From: a candidate division LCP-89 bacterium
Lineage (GTDB): Bacteria > Electryoneota > B3-LCP
NCBI GenBank assembly: GCA_025774555.1
Contig: JALGVT010000013.1
Location: forward strand, 1 to 64,000
Length of the DNA stretch: 64,000 nucleotides
Direction: 5' to 3'
In this document: positions 18,635 to 28,631 of the stretch, piece after piece
Layout of the letters: each line of letters opens with the position of its first letter
Position numbering within the stretch: the first letter of the stretch is position 1
Translations under genes and position numbers: made by a program
Notes under the pieces: generated by a model
Databases searched by the model: none
Told to the model about the DNA's origin: nothing
The model's input: only the letters and a program-made list of their open reading frames with translations

Positions 18635-21600
18635 TTAATCGTTTCCAACAGACTTTTGCGGTATCTCTTCCTCTTCACGCCGCATGCTCAATCCTGAAGG
18701 CGGCGCAGGAGGAGTAGAATCTTCAATTACAATGATACTCTTTGATTCACTGTATTGTAAATTTTCATATTGAACTCTGAGCTGAAGGAGGTTTTGTTCG
18801 TTAGCAACTAATGGAAAAATAAATACTTCTGTTCCCGCTGCATTCAGCCAATCCACAATTTGTCCGCCTTTTTGCTGGAACGATACAAATTCAGGTTCCA
18901 GGATTAAATTTGCGACGTGAAGGTTAAAATTTTCAGCATGCACTGTCTGATCGGGTTCAACAATATACCAATCTTGTACAACATCTGGTTCCGGCAGGTT
19001 GGAACCTGCCTGAACATGCGATAGAGTAACTTTCAGCGTGTCTTCATCAGAAAAACCGAACGTATCTTCGATACGCACCGCGACAAGATTGCTTCCCTGC
19101 CAATCCGGCGCGGGAGCCTCAATATGCAGATAAGCCTCTTCGATATAAACAATCAACAGAGGGTTGCCGCTTCCGGGGATGGCGGCATCCCAGACCGATG
19201 GAGTGAATATCAGCTCAGGGAATGGAGTCGTTCCCAAAGCGACATAATCAGCCAGATTGAGGGGCTCAACGATGGAACCCTGCGGCTCGTATATATCCTC
19301 CAATCCGCTGATACCTGGCGGAGTCGGCGAACCGCTGCCGAACAGATCGAAAGTGACGTCCTGACTGGCAGGCGCATCTTTTGTATCAATAACGGTAAGG
19401 ATTACTACGTCGCTTCCTGCTGTGCCTACGACCGGGTGCATGGTCAACAGCTTAGTCACTGGATCGATGTCCGCGCTGAAGAGAGCCGGATCAACGTTCG
19501 ATATTTCCCAATTGAGACTATCGACTGGATCTTCAATGTCGTTCCCATAATTCAACAGCGAGAGCGTATATGGAAAGTAGCTCTGCACTGACTGGTTGGC
19601 GATAGGCGGCGCTATCCAGGGGGTGTCGTTCACAGCGACAACATTTACAATCCAGTCCTGCATATCCGTTTCTCCGCCGCTGTCATGAAGAATCAACAGC
19701 AGTGTGTCTGCGCCGCTGAGGTTCAGCGCTGGGGTTATTCTTAGAGTATCTGTGACAGGATCCACTTCTACGGTAATCAAACCGGTATTGACTCCTTCAA
19801 AAGTCCAGTAGAGTCCCTGTAGAGTATCTTCTACGTCGTTTTCGTATTCAGTTAAATCAATGACGAATGGTTCGTCCTCTTTCATCTCACATTCTGGGAT
19901 CAGTGGATCGATTTCCGGTGGATCGTTGACCTCTCCAACAGTCAGCACCACGGATTGACTGTCGAGTCCGCCGACTGCATCTGAAAGAAATAGGGTGAAT
20001 ACGTCATCGCCTGATGCATTCAGTAAGGGAGTTATGGTAATCAGATCAGTGAGCGGATCAATCGCCACTTCCGCCAGCAACGGATCTAAATCGGCATGCG
20101 TCCAGCTTAGCTGATCTGGAAGCTGTTCTATATCATTCTCGTGCTGTGATAGATCGTAGATCAGTATATTATCCTCTTCGGTAATCAAATCCGGCACTGC
20201 CGGATCAATCCAGGGGGGGTCGTTGACCGGATTAACTGTCAGCATAACAACCTGCGTATCCTGTCCACCTCGACCGTCAGACAATGTCAGGGTGAAATCA
20301 TCAGACCCTGACTGATTGGCGATGGGTGTGATGGTCAACAAATCCGTTAAAAGATCGATAGAAGCTGAAGCAAGGAGCGGGTCGAGATCACTTATCGTCC
20401 ATACCAGTTGTTCATGCGACTGCTCGAGATCGTTCTCATGCGGCGTCAGGTCATAGGTGAAAACAACGTCCTCATCAGTAATAATATCCTGTACGGTCGG
20501 ATCGATCCACGGTATGTCGTTAACCTCGTTGATTATCAAATTCACAACCTGATTGGCAATGCCGCCCTGACCATCTGATAAAGTCAGTGTAACAGAGTCA
20601 GAACCGTACTGGTTGGCAACGGGCGTTATAGTCAACCTGTCCGTCGCTCGTTCGATACTGCCGGTTGCAAGTGACGGATCCAGACCGCTGATTGTCCAGG
20701 TCAATTCTGACCCGGACTGTTCTGCATCGTTCTCGTGCGGCGTCAGATCATAGACAAATTGCGTGTCTTCTTCGGTGATGAAATCCAGGAGCGGTGGATC
20801 GATCCAGGGAGGGGTGTTGCCTTCATCGATTTCATACCTGCCCATTTCTGGCGCCGTGCCGCTGTAAGGAAATCCGACGTTTATTCCGGCATTCACCGCG
20901 GGGCTCCCCATCAAGAGTGATAGTATTGAATCCGGCAGGGAGACAAATTCGGGATCACCCCAGAGGCTGTTCACTTCCTGATCGGGCCAGGTTGAACGCA
21001 ATTCATCGAAGGTCTTGTATGAGCTTTCTGGAGCGTAGTAGAGTAGGAAGGGTTTGCTCTTCCACGGTTCGCCTGGAGGCGCCGTTGCATTGGGCGCCCA
21101 ATATAAATTGTTACTCCATATCTGTTCTGTGTACCGGCTATAGTTCTCTGCCACGATCAGATAATGGTGTCCTATCTCTGAACAATAGTTGACGATGATG
21201 TTATTCCTGTATTCGTTGCCGGAACCGTTGTTAGCATACATCAGGATAGTTGCTGCATACGGCGATCCGGGAACCGTGTTGTAGTAGTGATCTTTAATGA
21301 AGGTATTATTGTAAAAAATGTTATTATAACCACGTGGGTCAAGCTCATTACGTCCTGAGGATTTGATAACGTTAAACGCGACCATATTTCCTGAAGCGTT
21401 GTTGTTCAGCGCCATTCCTTTGTCTCCCCATTCGCCGCCTTCCGTATCGCGCGTTCCATTAAGAGACATATAATTATAGCGAATGAATGAGTTATCCCCC
21501 CACCAGTCTATGCCTGATTCGTAATTATCGATGATGTGATTAGAATCGACGATGGAGCTGTCTGTCTGCCAGTCGGCTTCGGAGCCATGCGATATACCTT

Positions 21601-22231
21601 TCGCCCAGTTGAGGGCGATCCAGTTGCGTCGCGCCCAGATCTTGCCGGTGACGCCGTACATACAGATCCCGGTCCCTTCAGACCATTGCGGCACTCCATT
21701 GACTTCACCATTCCTTTCGATGACGCAGTCTTCAATTGTAACGCCTCCGAAATCCGGACCGATCAGGCAGACACCATTCTCCTTATGATACGATATTTCG
21801 CAGTTTGTCACTGTCAACCACCCCACTGGATGGGTCCCAGACGGACAATACACGCCGTTATCGGTTGACCTCAGAATATGCAGTCCATCCAGTTTCCAGT
21901 AATTGACGCCAGGATTGAAACGGAATCTACCCGGATCCATATTTACCGTTTCACCGGGATAGTTCATGATCACAATCGGTTGTACCGCCGACCCGGAAAT
22001 ACTGGGTGATACTGCTTCGGGATAGTTCCCAGCGCGAATCATGATAGTATCCCCCACGCTGACGCCTGATGAAGAACTGGCGGCATACGTTATATTGCGC
22101 CAGGGAGATGCTTCAGATCCGATGTTGCCGTTATCGCCGTTTGTGCTCACGTAGAACACATCCGCCTCAGCAACCAACATTCCCCCTCCCAAGAGAATGC
22201 AGATCACGATACTCAAGGTATGTTTTAACAT
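18635..22231 (-). CDS. Secreted parallel beta-helix protein with five tandem 99-aa Ig/cadherin-like repeats
   Basis: Signal peptide; DVFYVSTNGDNGNIGSEASPWRNITYA; NDxPWIDP...ITEEDxxxxYDLxxHENDxEQ repeats. Confidence 0.8.
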   Translation of the reverse strand: MLKHTLSIVICILLGGGMLVAEADVFYVSTNGDNGNIGSEASPWRNITYAASSSSGVSVGDTIMIRAGNYPEAVSPSISGSAVQPIVIMNYPGETVNMDPGRFRFNPGVNYWKLDGLHILRSTDNGVYCPSGTHPVGWLTVTNCEISYHKENGVCLIGPDFGGVTIEDCVIERNGEVNGVPQWSEGTGICMYGVTGKIWARRNWIALNWAKGISHGSEADWQTDSSIVDSNHIIDNYESGIDWWGDNSFIRYNYMSLNGTRDTEGGEWGDKGMALNNNASGNMVAFNVIKSSGRNELDPRGYNNIFYNNTFIKDHYYNTVPGSPYAATILMYANNGSGNEYRNNIIVNYCSEIGHHYLIVAENYSRYTEQIWSNNLYWAPNATAPPGEPWKSKPFLLYYAPESSYKTFDELRSTWPDQEVNSLWGDPEFVSLPDSILSLLMGSPAVNAGINVGFPYSGTAPEMGRYEIDEGNTPPWIDPPLLDFITEEDTQFVYDLTPHENDAEQSGSELTWTISGLDPSLATGSIERATDRLTITPVANQYGSDSVTLTLSDGQGGIANQVVNLIINEVNDIPWIDPTVQDIITDEDVVFTYDLTPHENDLEQSHEQLVWTISDLDPLLASASIDLLTDLLTITPIANQSGSDDFTLTLSDGRGGQDTQVVMLTVNPVNDPPWIDPAVPDLITEEDNILIYDLSQHENDIEQLPDQLSWTHADLDPLLAEVAIDPLTDLITITPLLNASGDDVFTLFLSDAVGGLDSQSVVLTVGEVNDPPEIDPLIPECEMKEDEPFVIDLTEYENDVEDTLQGLYWTFEGVNTGLITVEVDPVTDTLRITPALNLSGADTLLLILHDSGGETDMQDWIVNVVAVNDTPWIAPPIANQSVQSYFPYTLSLLNYGNDIEDPVDSLNWEISNVDPALFSADIDPVTKLLTMHPVVGTAGSDVVILTVIDTKDAPASQDVTFDLFGSGSPTPPGISGLEDIYEPQGSIVEPLNLADYVALGTTPFPELIFTPSVWDAAIPGSGNPLLIVYIEEAYLHIEAPAPDWQGSNLVAVRIEDTFGFSDEDTLKVTLSHVQAGSNLPEPDVVQDWYIVEPDQTVHAENFNLHVANLILEPEFVSFQQKGGQIVDWLNAAGTEVFIFPLVANEQNLLQLRVQYENLQYSESKSIIVIEDSTPPAPPSGLSMRREEEEIPQKSVGND
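19334..20818 (-). repeat. Five in-frame tandem 297-bp coding repeats
   Basis: Repeat starts (N[D/T]xP codon 1) at 20818, 20521, 20224, 19927, 19630, exactly 297 bp apart. Confidence 0.9.
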
Positions 22232-22317
22232 AGTATTACCAATGTTGGGCTGAGTTATTGCGTTATCTTCCTATAGAAAGATCGATATCATACACCTATA
22301 AGCTCTCTCCTTAACAA

Positions 22318-23643
22318 TTACCAGGCTACGCCCTGCTTTTGATTTGAGTTAATTTCTTCTTTTGGTTTGGTCAATTCGATGATCTCTTTCCCCGATAGGT
22401 CCAGGGCAAGGAGTTCAGCGCTGCTCTGACCAACCACCAGCACATCAGCAAAACTGACCAGATCGTTCAGATCGTCGGTCATCAGCTTATCTATATGCGG
22501 AATTTCGTTTTCGATGAAGGCTTTGTTTGCTCCAAAAAGCCGTGATATCTGAACGTTAGTGTCGTATATCATGACCGGGAAACCCCGTCCGATCAACTGT
22601 TCAACCATAGATACAATTGGGCTTTCGCGCAGATCGTCCGTTCCCTGCTTGAACGCCAGACCATACACGCCCACCGGACGTCTGCCGCCTCGAGTAATCA
22701 ACCTCAGAGTGAAATCGAGGTGTGACTGATTGCTGGGAATCACAGCGCTCAACACCGGCACCTCCTGATCGACGGTGCGGGCGAAGTAATTCAGGGCGCG
22801 CACGTCTTTGGGCAGACATGATCCGCCAAAGGCGAAGCCGGGCTTCAGATAAGCCGCCGACGTATTCAGTTTGTCATCTTGACAGAAAATATCCATCAAC
22901 AGATGTGAATTAACGCCGGCTTCTTTGCAGAGTCTCCCTATCTCGTTAGCGAAGCAGACTTTTAGAGCATGATAAGAATTCGAGGCGTACTTGATCATCT
23001 CTGCCGCTTCGATCGGAACTTTCAACACAGGGGAATCAATTCCGCTGTATATCTTCTCAAGTTTCTCCGCTGAGCGATCATCGAAAGCACCTATTACCGT
23101 ATAAGGCGGATGATGGAAATCATAGACTGAAGTCCCTTCCCTCAAGAATTCCGGATTGATGCACAGACCGAAATCCTGTCCGGCTCTCTTGCCTGAATGC
23201 TCCTCAAGAGTAGGGATAACCGTTGTTCTGATAGACCGGGGCAGCATGGTGGAACGCATTACTACGACATGGTAGTTCGATTTCTTCTTCAGAGCAATAC
23301 CTATGTCCGCGCAGCAATCTTCAATGTATTTAAGGTTAAGGCTGCCGTTCTCGTTAGACGGTGTGCCAACGCAGATTAAGCTGACTTCTGTCGCTCTGAT
23401 CGCCTCTTCTGTCATATCAGTCGCTGAAAGAGCGCCCTGCTTAACGGCTGCGGCAACAATGTCGCCTATTTCATCTTCGACTATTGTCGATTTGCCTGAA
23501 CTGATAAGTTTAACTTTATCAGGCGCAACGTCTACTCCCACTACTGTATGTCCCAAGCGAGCGAGACAAGCCGCTGACACACACCCAACGTATCCCAGAC
23601 CGAAGACCGATATATCCATGCCCTTATCCCTCATTGGTGTCAT
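22318..23643 (-). CDS. GDP-mannose/UDP-sugar 6-dehydrogenase (AlgD-like)
   Basis: ISVFGLGYVGCVSAACLARLGHTVVGVDV; FAFGGSCLPKDVRAL; LAFKQGTDDLRESP. Confidence 0.85.
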   Translation of the reverse strand: MTPMRDKGMDISVFGLGYVGCVSAACLARLGHTVVGVDVAPDKVKLISSGKSTIVEDEIGDIVAAAVKQGALSATDMTEEAIRATEVSLICVGTPSNENGSLNLKYIEDCCADIGIALKKKSNYHVVVMRSTMLPRSIRTTVIPTLEEHSGKRAGQDFGLCINPEFLREGTSVYDFHHPPYTVIGAFDDRSAEKLEKIYSGIDSPVLKVPIEAAEMIKYASNSYHALKVCFANEIGRLCKEAGVNSHLLMDIFCQDDKLNTSAAYLKPGFAFGGSCLPKDVRALNYFARTVDQEVPVLSAVIPSNQSHLDFTLRLITRGGRRPVGVYGLAFKQGTDDLRESPIVSMVEQLIGRGFPVMIYDTNVQISRLFGANKAFIENEIPHIDKLMTDDLNDLVSFADVLVVGQSSAELLALDLSGKEIIELTKPKEEINSNQKQGVAW

Positions 23644-24695
23644 TAAGCATTTTCTGCTATGTAATCGTTGAGATTAGAAATGGTATTATCCCACATTTCG
23701 CGGCGTTCCCGCCGCAATTCTGAAACTTCACTTTTATATTCTTCAAGGTTATTGAAAATCTCATCCACTGCACGCGCAATATCATCAGGAGAATTATCCA
23801 CGAACAGTGCGCCGCGGTAGAAATTTTCCCTCAGGACTGCCCAATCCGACGTGATGATGGGCACCGCCCAGGACATCGCTTCATAAGCTCCCATCTGCAT
23901 GACGTCGTCGTTTTTCACTAGGATCATGGCTGCGTCCATTGACTGCACCAAACCAACGTATTTCGGACGCGGCTGGAAATCGGTGAAGGTAATATTATCG
24001 GGCGCTGATTGAACCATTTCCGTTGGGGCATTCTTCAAAGCGCCAGTGATATAGAACCTGACATGCGGTAATTTTCTGCCTGCATCAATGATCTCTTCTG
24101 TAGGTTCATCCGCCGCGAAGGTGCCGATCACAACGACACTCGGTTCATCCGGTCTGTTAAAAGCATCGACCGACTCTTCTCCGACTGATAAGGCTCCGAG
24201 CACCTCAATTTTAGCGCCCCATGATTCAGCCAATTTCCTATGTGACTGGTTGGTGACTATGGAAAACAGCGAATGCCGATAGGCATATTTCATTATGGGC
24301 AGAGACCATTTCCATTGCGGCTTGTTGAACAGCCCTGAATGCGAATCTATGACGTAATGGACGCCAGTGATCTGTGACAGTATAAATAAAGTCAGCGGCA
24401 GAAAAATCGGTTGATTCATGACAAAAACGACCTTCGGGCGTTTCAGCAGCACGTATGCTATAGTGTGAAACGTCATCAGGATATATCGCAGAATCGCCTT
24501 AGGAACATTGTGTTTTCCCGCCAGATACTTGAAAAAGACCGGTTTGGCGTGAAAATTCTCCGCCAGTGTCTGACTGCGTCTCGAATAGGGCAGCCAGGTG
24601 ATGAATATCCTGTCGGAATCGGCGGTTACAGCGCTTTTGCCGCCACTGCCAGTTTGTACCCGCAGGTCTGGTTTTTCGAGTGTTGTTCGCTCCAT
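23643..24695 (-). CDS. Glycosyltransferase, GT4-like
   Basis: YVIDSHSGLFNKPQWKWSLP...VVVIGTFAADEPTEEIIDAGRKL...GAYEAMSWAVPIITSDW; start codon uncertain, overlaps upstream gene. Confidence 0.7.
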   Translation of the reverse strand: MERTTLEKPDLRVQTGSGGKSAVTADSDRIFITWLPYSRRSQTLAENFHAKPVFFKYLAGKHNVPKAILRYILMTFHTIAYVLLKRPKVVFVMNQPIFLPLTLFILSQITGVHYVIDSHSGLFNKPQWKWSLPIMKYAYRHSLFSIVTNQSHRKLAESWGAKIEVLGALSVGEESVDAFNRPDEPSVVVIGTFAADEPTEEIIDAGRKLPHVRFYITGALKNAPTEMVQSAPDNITFTDFQPRPKYVGLVQSMDAAMILVKNDDVMQMGAYEAMSWAVPIITSDWAVLRENFYRGALFVDNSPDDIARAVDEIFNNLEEYKSEVSELRRERREMWDNTISNLNDYIAENA

Positions 24696-25339
24696 GCACT
24701 CACAGGATAGCTAATTGGATACAACAGGTACGCCAGTTTAGGTGACCTTAAAGCATTGACGTATAGAGACGCCGAGATTGGAGTCCTCAACATATACGAC
24801 CACTGCTCCACTTCAAAGCCTGCCTGCTGAAGTTTTTCTGTCAAATCTTCGATCTTGTAATGATGCACGACGGAAAACTTTTTCGCGTGTCGCGCCATCT
24901 CGTCGTCTGACATACCGGGATATGAAAAAGAATCCACTGTTAAGGCAAGCCTGCCGCCTGGCTTCAACACGCGCCGCAGTTCGGTCATCGCTTTGACGTC
25001 ATCTTGAAAATGTTCAAGAACACAGATTCCAATGCTGCAATCAAAGGTGCCTTCTTTGAAAGGTAATATATGCGCATCACAGCGAATTCCACCTTTCATG
25101 CCGCTGGCAAGTTTCTTTGCCTGCAACAGTCTTTGGAAATTATAGTCGAATCCTACAACTCCCGCGACATGCGGAGACATTTTATTCGTCCAATATCCGT
25201 CACCGCAGGCAACGTCTAACAGAAGTTCATCGCCCTTAAAATCGAGATATTTCATTAAAAGGTTGAACTCCAGACGCCTTGAGACGTTCAATCCGTTCAG
25301 TGGAATATGTATTGTTTTACCGAATAGTTTGCATTCCAT
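24626..25339 (-). CDS. Class I SAM-dependent methyltransferase
   Basis: LLLDVACGDGYWTNKMSPHVAGVVGFDYNFQRL...ICVLEHFQDDVKAMTELRRVLKPGGRLALTVDSF. Confidence 0.85.
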   Translation of the reverse strand: MECKLFGKTIHIPLNGLNVSRRLEFNLLMKYLDFKGDELLLDVACGDGYWTNKMSPHVAGVVGFDYNFQRLLQAKKLASGMKGGIRCDAHILPFKEGTFDCSIGICVLEHFQDDVKAMTELRRVLKPGGRLALTVDSFSYPGMSDDEMARHAKKFSVVHHYKIEDLTEKLQQAGFEVEQWSYMLRTPISASLYVNALRSPKLAYLLYPISYPVSAWSEQHSKNQTCGYKLAVAAKAL

Positions 25340-25395
25340 AAATCGTTAAATCTTAATAATCAGATTTAGAGATTTTCACGCATCTTAAAATCAAC

Positions 25396-27372
25396 CTATT
25401 CTACTACGGCTGCTAAGCGATCACCTTCCCAATTCCAGTTTAATTTCTGATCTTTTCCAATCGTCACACTGCAGTTATCAGCATCGAGAACAGTTATCGG
25501 GGATAAATCATCGGTTGCAACAAACAGGTTCACGATATCTACAGGGAGATCCGCATGACACTTTTCTACCAAAACAGGCGCTTCCACATATTCGCCATAC
25601 CTGGGTGCTATCCAGCCCTGCCACTGTGGTTCATGTTCACCCTTATGGATACTGATCTCCATCTCTCTGCTTCCCCACGCTGAATGAATGATCCGGCATG
25701 ATTCAGATGACCATCTGATCTGGTTATGTTCTTTCTGACTTACCTGCCAGATTTTGTCCGCGTGAAAGAAAGCTTCGATAAGATGCGCGCCTTTCCCCTC
25801 CACCCGGTCTATTACCAGCATAAAGAAAGGCAATCTGGTTAACCAGACAATAGCTCTACGGTGAAAAACAGGCAGCTTTAACCTTTTATATCCATCATGT
25901 TCGGCACAGAGGACAAAACCATCCTTGATTTCATAACTATCGATCAATCTGGCATTCGCTCCCTTTCCGAATTCAAACGATCCCAGGATTTCGGAACTGT
26001 TCAACTCGTCTATCCGAACAGTATTATGCGCCGCCGTTGAGCGTGCAAAAGCGCGGGCTTTTTCATCGACGTAGCTGAATCCACCGGGATCGATTAGAAA
26101 CCGACAGTCAGGCATATGCGCTTCGATTGAGAGCGTATCCGCGTGGGCGTGATGTGACGCGCCTGACAAGCCAAACGGTCCCGTATCAAAGATCATCGAA
26201 TTCCCGTTTTTATCGCGCAGGATTTGATAGCCGCCCGCGTTGATGATGCTTTTTTGTGAGGCGTAATCATATTCTGCGTTGGATCCAGAGTCCAATCCAG
26301 CGAGCAGGTACTCTATTCCGAGAGCAGATCGTCCAGCATCTCCCGAATGGGCAATCATTTTGCCCAGATTTGCCAGCGAACGAGCTTCACGTTCCTCTCT
26401 GCTCGGTCCCTCCATACGATCGCTGTCCCCCAGAGCGAAGAATCCGCCGTCACCCGCCCTGAGTTTATTCGCAATCATTACCATCTGCGCTAAACGCAGA
26501 TTAAAAGCCCCGTGGAAGTTGCGCTTGACTTTTCTGCCCAGCGCCCACGCTTTTAAAAAATTCGTGGCTGTAATCAGATGATAACTGGTGCACAGCTCGG
26601 CGTTCATCCCGTCCGTGAATACCTGAACACGCATGGCGTTCTCGAGTATTTCTGCGCCGAGATCACGCCACACCTTCGCCTGATAATAACTCTTCAGGCA
26701 ATTTCCTGCGTAATACAGCGCCAATCCCTCGTAGATCAGATGGTTGCCGGTGCGTGCTCTGTTTGCGTGTATAGTCCAGACAGCGTCGAGGATGTTCTTC
26801 AGCGCAGATCTAAAGACTTCTTTTTTCAGATCATCCTTTAAGAGAGCAAGCGCTTCAAGTATGTTTAAAACGCGAATCGACTCATCGACAGAATCCCATT
26901 TCGCCTCTTTTGAGTGAATCTCCTGCCAATTAATAAGGTGTTTTTCAACTGCCTCAATGAATGCTAAGTTATCTTTAGCCAGCAGGCTTGCCCATACTAA
27001 GGGGCGTAGAAAATCGAGACGACAGAGCAGCCTGTATGCGTATTTATCCTTAAAACCCGAAGTATCAGGATAGTCCAGATTTATTCTGCGTCTGCCAAAA
27101 CCCGGCACATCAGTCCAGCCTTCAAGAATATCTTCGGCTTCTGCGAAGATAGCGGTATGGTCTTCCGGGTGGTTGGACAGGATGTTGTGCGCTTCAGCTC
27201 TCGAAAGGACAAAACCGACCGAATTGGTCTTCTCTATCCAATCTTTTTCCTGCTTGAGGCGCTTCTTGCGCAATTTTGTCAGCGAACAATCTCGTGCCAG
27301 GAGATTTATCCGCCAGAATAAAGCGTCTATCACCTGTCCGGGGGATTTCCCCCTGATAAAGCTCCGGATCAA
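25396..27372 (-). CDS. Heparinase II/III-like protein (putative polysaccharide lyase)
   Basis: NHLIYEGLALYYAG...DTGPFGLSGASHHAHADTLSIEAHMPDCRFLIDPGGFSYVDEKARAFARSTAAHNTVRID. Confidence 0.82.
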   Translation of the reverse strand: MIRSFIRGKSPGQVIDALFWRINLLARDCSLTKLRKKRLKQEKDWIEKTNSVGFVLSRAEAHNILSNHPEDHTAIFAEAEDILEGWTDVPGFGRRRINLDYPDTSGFKDKYAYRLLCRLDFLRPLVWASLLAKDNLAFIEAVEKHLINWQEIHSKEAKWDSVDESIRVLNILEALALLKDDLKKEVFRSALKNILDAVWTIHANRARTGNHLIYEGLALYYAGNCLKSYYQAKVWRDLGAEILENAMRVQVFTDGMNAELCTSYHLITATNFLKAWALGRKVKRNFHGAFNLRLAQMVMIANKLRAGDGGFFALGDSDRMEGPSREEREARSLANLGKMIAHSGDAGRSALGIEYLLAGLDSGSNAEYDYASQKSIINAGGYQILRDKNGNSMIFDTGPFGLSGASHHAHADTLSIEAHMPDCRFLIDPGGFSYVDEKARAFARSTAAHNTVRIDELNSSEILGSFEFGKGANARLIDSYEIKDGFVLCAEHDGYKRLKLPVFHRRAIVWLTRLPFFMLVIDRVEGKGAHLIEAFFHADKIWQVSQKEHNQIRWSSESCRIIHSAWGSREMEISIHKGEHEPQWQGWIAPRYGEYVEAPVLVEKCHADLPVDIVNLFVATDDLSPITVLDADNCSVTIGKDQKLNWNWEGDRLAAVVE

Positions 27373-27388
27373 AATTCGATCCTCAACC

Positions 27389-28570
27389 CTAAATTAATGC
27401 GTCAGTATGGTTTGAACGTGCCGTAATCAGATCACTATGTAGTGTCATCAGTCTTCCGGTGATCTCATCCCAGGAATTCTGAAACGCATATTCTATCATA
27501 TACTGTCTATCCCACTCTTTACCGAGAGCGGATTGTATTTCTGTACTTAAATCTTCGGCTGATATGTCCGCTGAAACAGTCCTGCCCAACCGGTCATCTT
27601 CGATGGCTTCAGGGATGCCTCCCACCGCAGTCGCCAGCACCGGAGTACCGCAGGCTAACGATTCGAAGATCACCGTGGGCCATCCTTCTTTTCTGCTGAC
27701 CAGACACATCAACGATGCGCTGGCGAGAAATCCGGGAATCTGTTCACGCATGATCCTGCCGCAGAAATGGACTCGCCTCTCAAGCCCGAAACGCTTCGCC
27801 AACGCTTCATATTCGCGCCGCTTGGCGCCATCACCGGCAATTTCAAGAGTGATATTCTCAGGGCAATGGGATAACGCTCGAATCAACAAATCGACTCGTT
27901 TTACATCGTCCAATCTGCCTAAGAATACAACTCTTCCCGCTTTACGGTTTGAGTCGTCCACTCCCCTGAACTGCTCCGCTGTGAAGCCGTTCGGAATCGG
28001 GTGAATTCTCTCCCGATCTGCGCCGTAGTCAATTAGGCATTCCCCGAGGAATGTGCTTACTGGCACCAGCGCATCCGCTCGTTTAAATAGCGGTTTCAGA
28101 GCATTCCTGACGCCAGAAGAAGCTGAATGGACGTCGCTGCCATGTCCAGTTACAACCAACGGAACAGGTCTGTCTTGAAGCCAGAGAGCACACGCCAGAC
28201 CGTCAGGAAAGACGGTATGCGCGTGCACTATGTCAAATTTATATTCCTGCAGTTGCTGCAATGAATTGCTAAGGTTTATTGCCGCAGCAGCAGCAAACTG
28301 ATTCCTCAGTGGTTTGCTCCTGAAGGGGAGCGCTAAAGGAACAATATCTTCAACGGGCAGCAGGTCAGGATTTATGCGTCGTTTATGCCCGGGAAGACCG
28401 GCGAATATCTCTTTGATAGTAAGCTCATCACGGCGTATCGTCCGGTCAACCGGAACAACTACGGTAACGTCACATCTCTTCTTCAGCGCTGCAACCTGTT
28501 CGGAAACGAATACACCCAGATGCTGCCAGTCAGTTCGGGGCCAGAGATGGGATACAATCAGAATCCGCAA
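27389..28570 (-). CDS. Glycosyltransferase family 4
   Basis: DIVHAHTVFPDGLA...VVFLGRLDDVKRVDLLIRAL...IFESLACGTPVLATAVGGIPEAI. Confidence 0.88.
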   Translation of the reverse strand: MRILIVSHLWPRTDWQHLGVFVSEQVAALKKRCDVTVVVPVDRTIRRDELTIKEIFAGLPGHKRRINPDLLPVEDIVPLALPFRSKPLRNQFAAAAAINLSNSLQQLQEYKFDIVHAHTVFPDGLACALWLQDRPVPLVVTGHGSDVHSASSGVRNALKPLFKRADALVPVSTFLGECLIDYGADRERIHPIPNGFTAEQFRGVDDSNRKAGRVVFLGRLDDVKRVDLLIRALSHCPENITLEIAGDGAKRREYEALAKRFGLERRVHFCGRIMREQIPGFLASASLMCLVSRKEGWPTVIFESLACGTPVLATAVGGIPEAIEDDRLGRTVSADISAEDLSTEIQSALGKEWDRQYMIEYAFQNSWDEITGRLMTLHSDLITARSNHTDALI

Positions 28571-28631
28571 TGAGTAACCTCAAGTTAGATCGCGGCTCGC
28601 GCTAAACATAATATGGACTATTGAATCCGCT

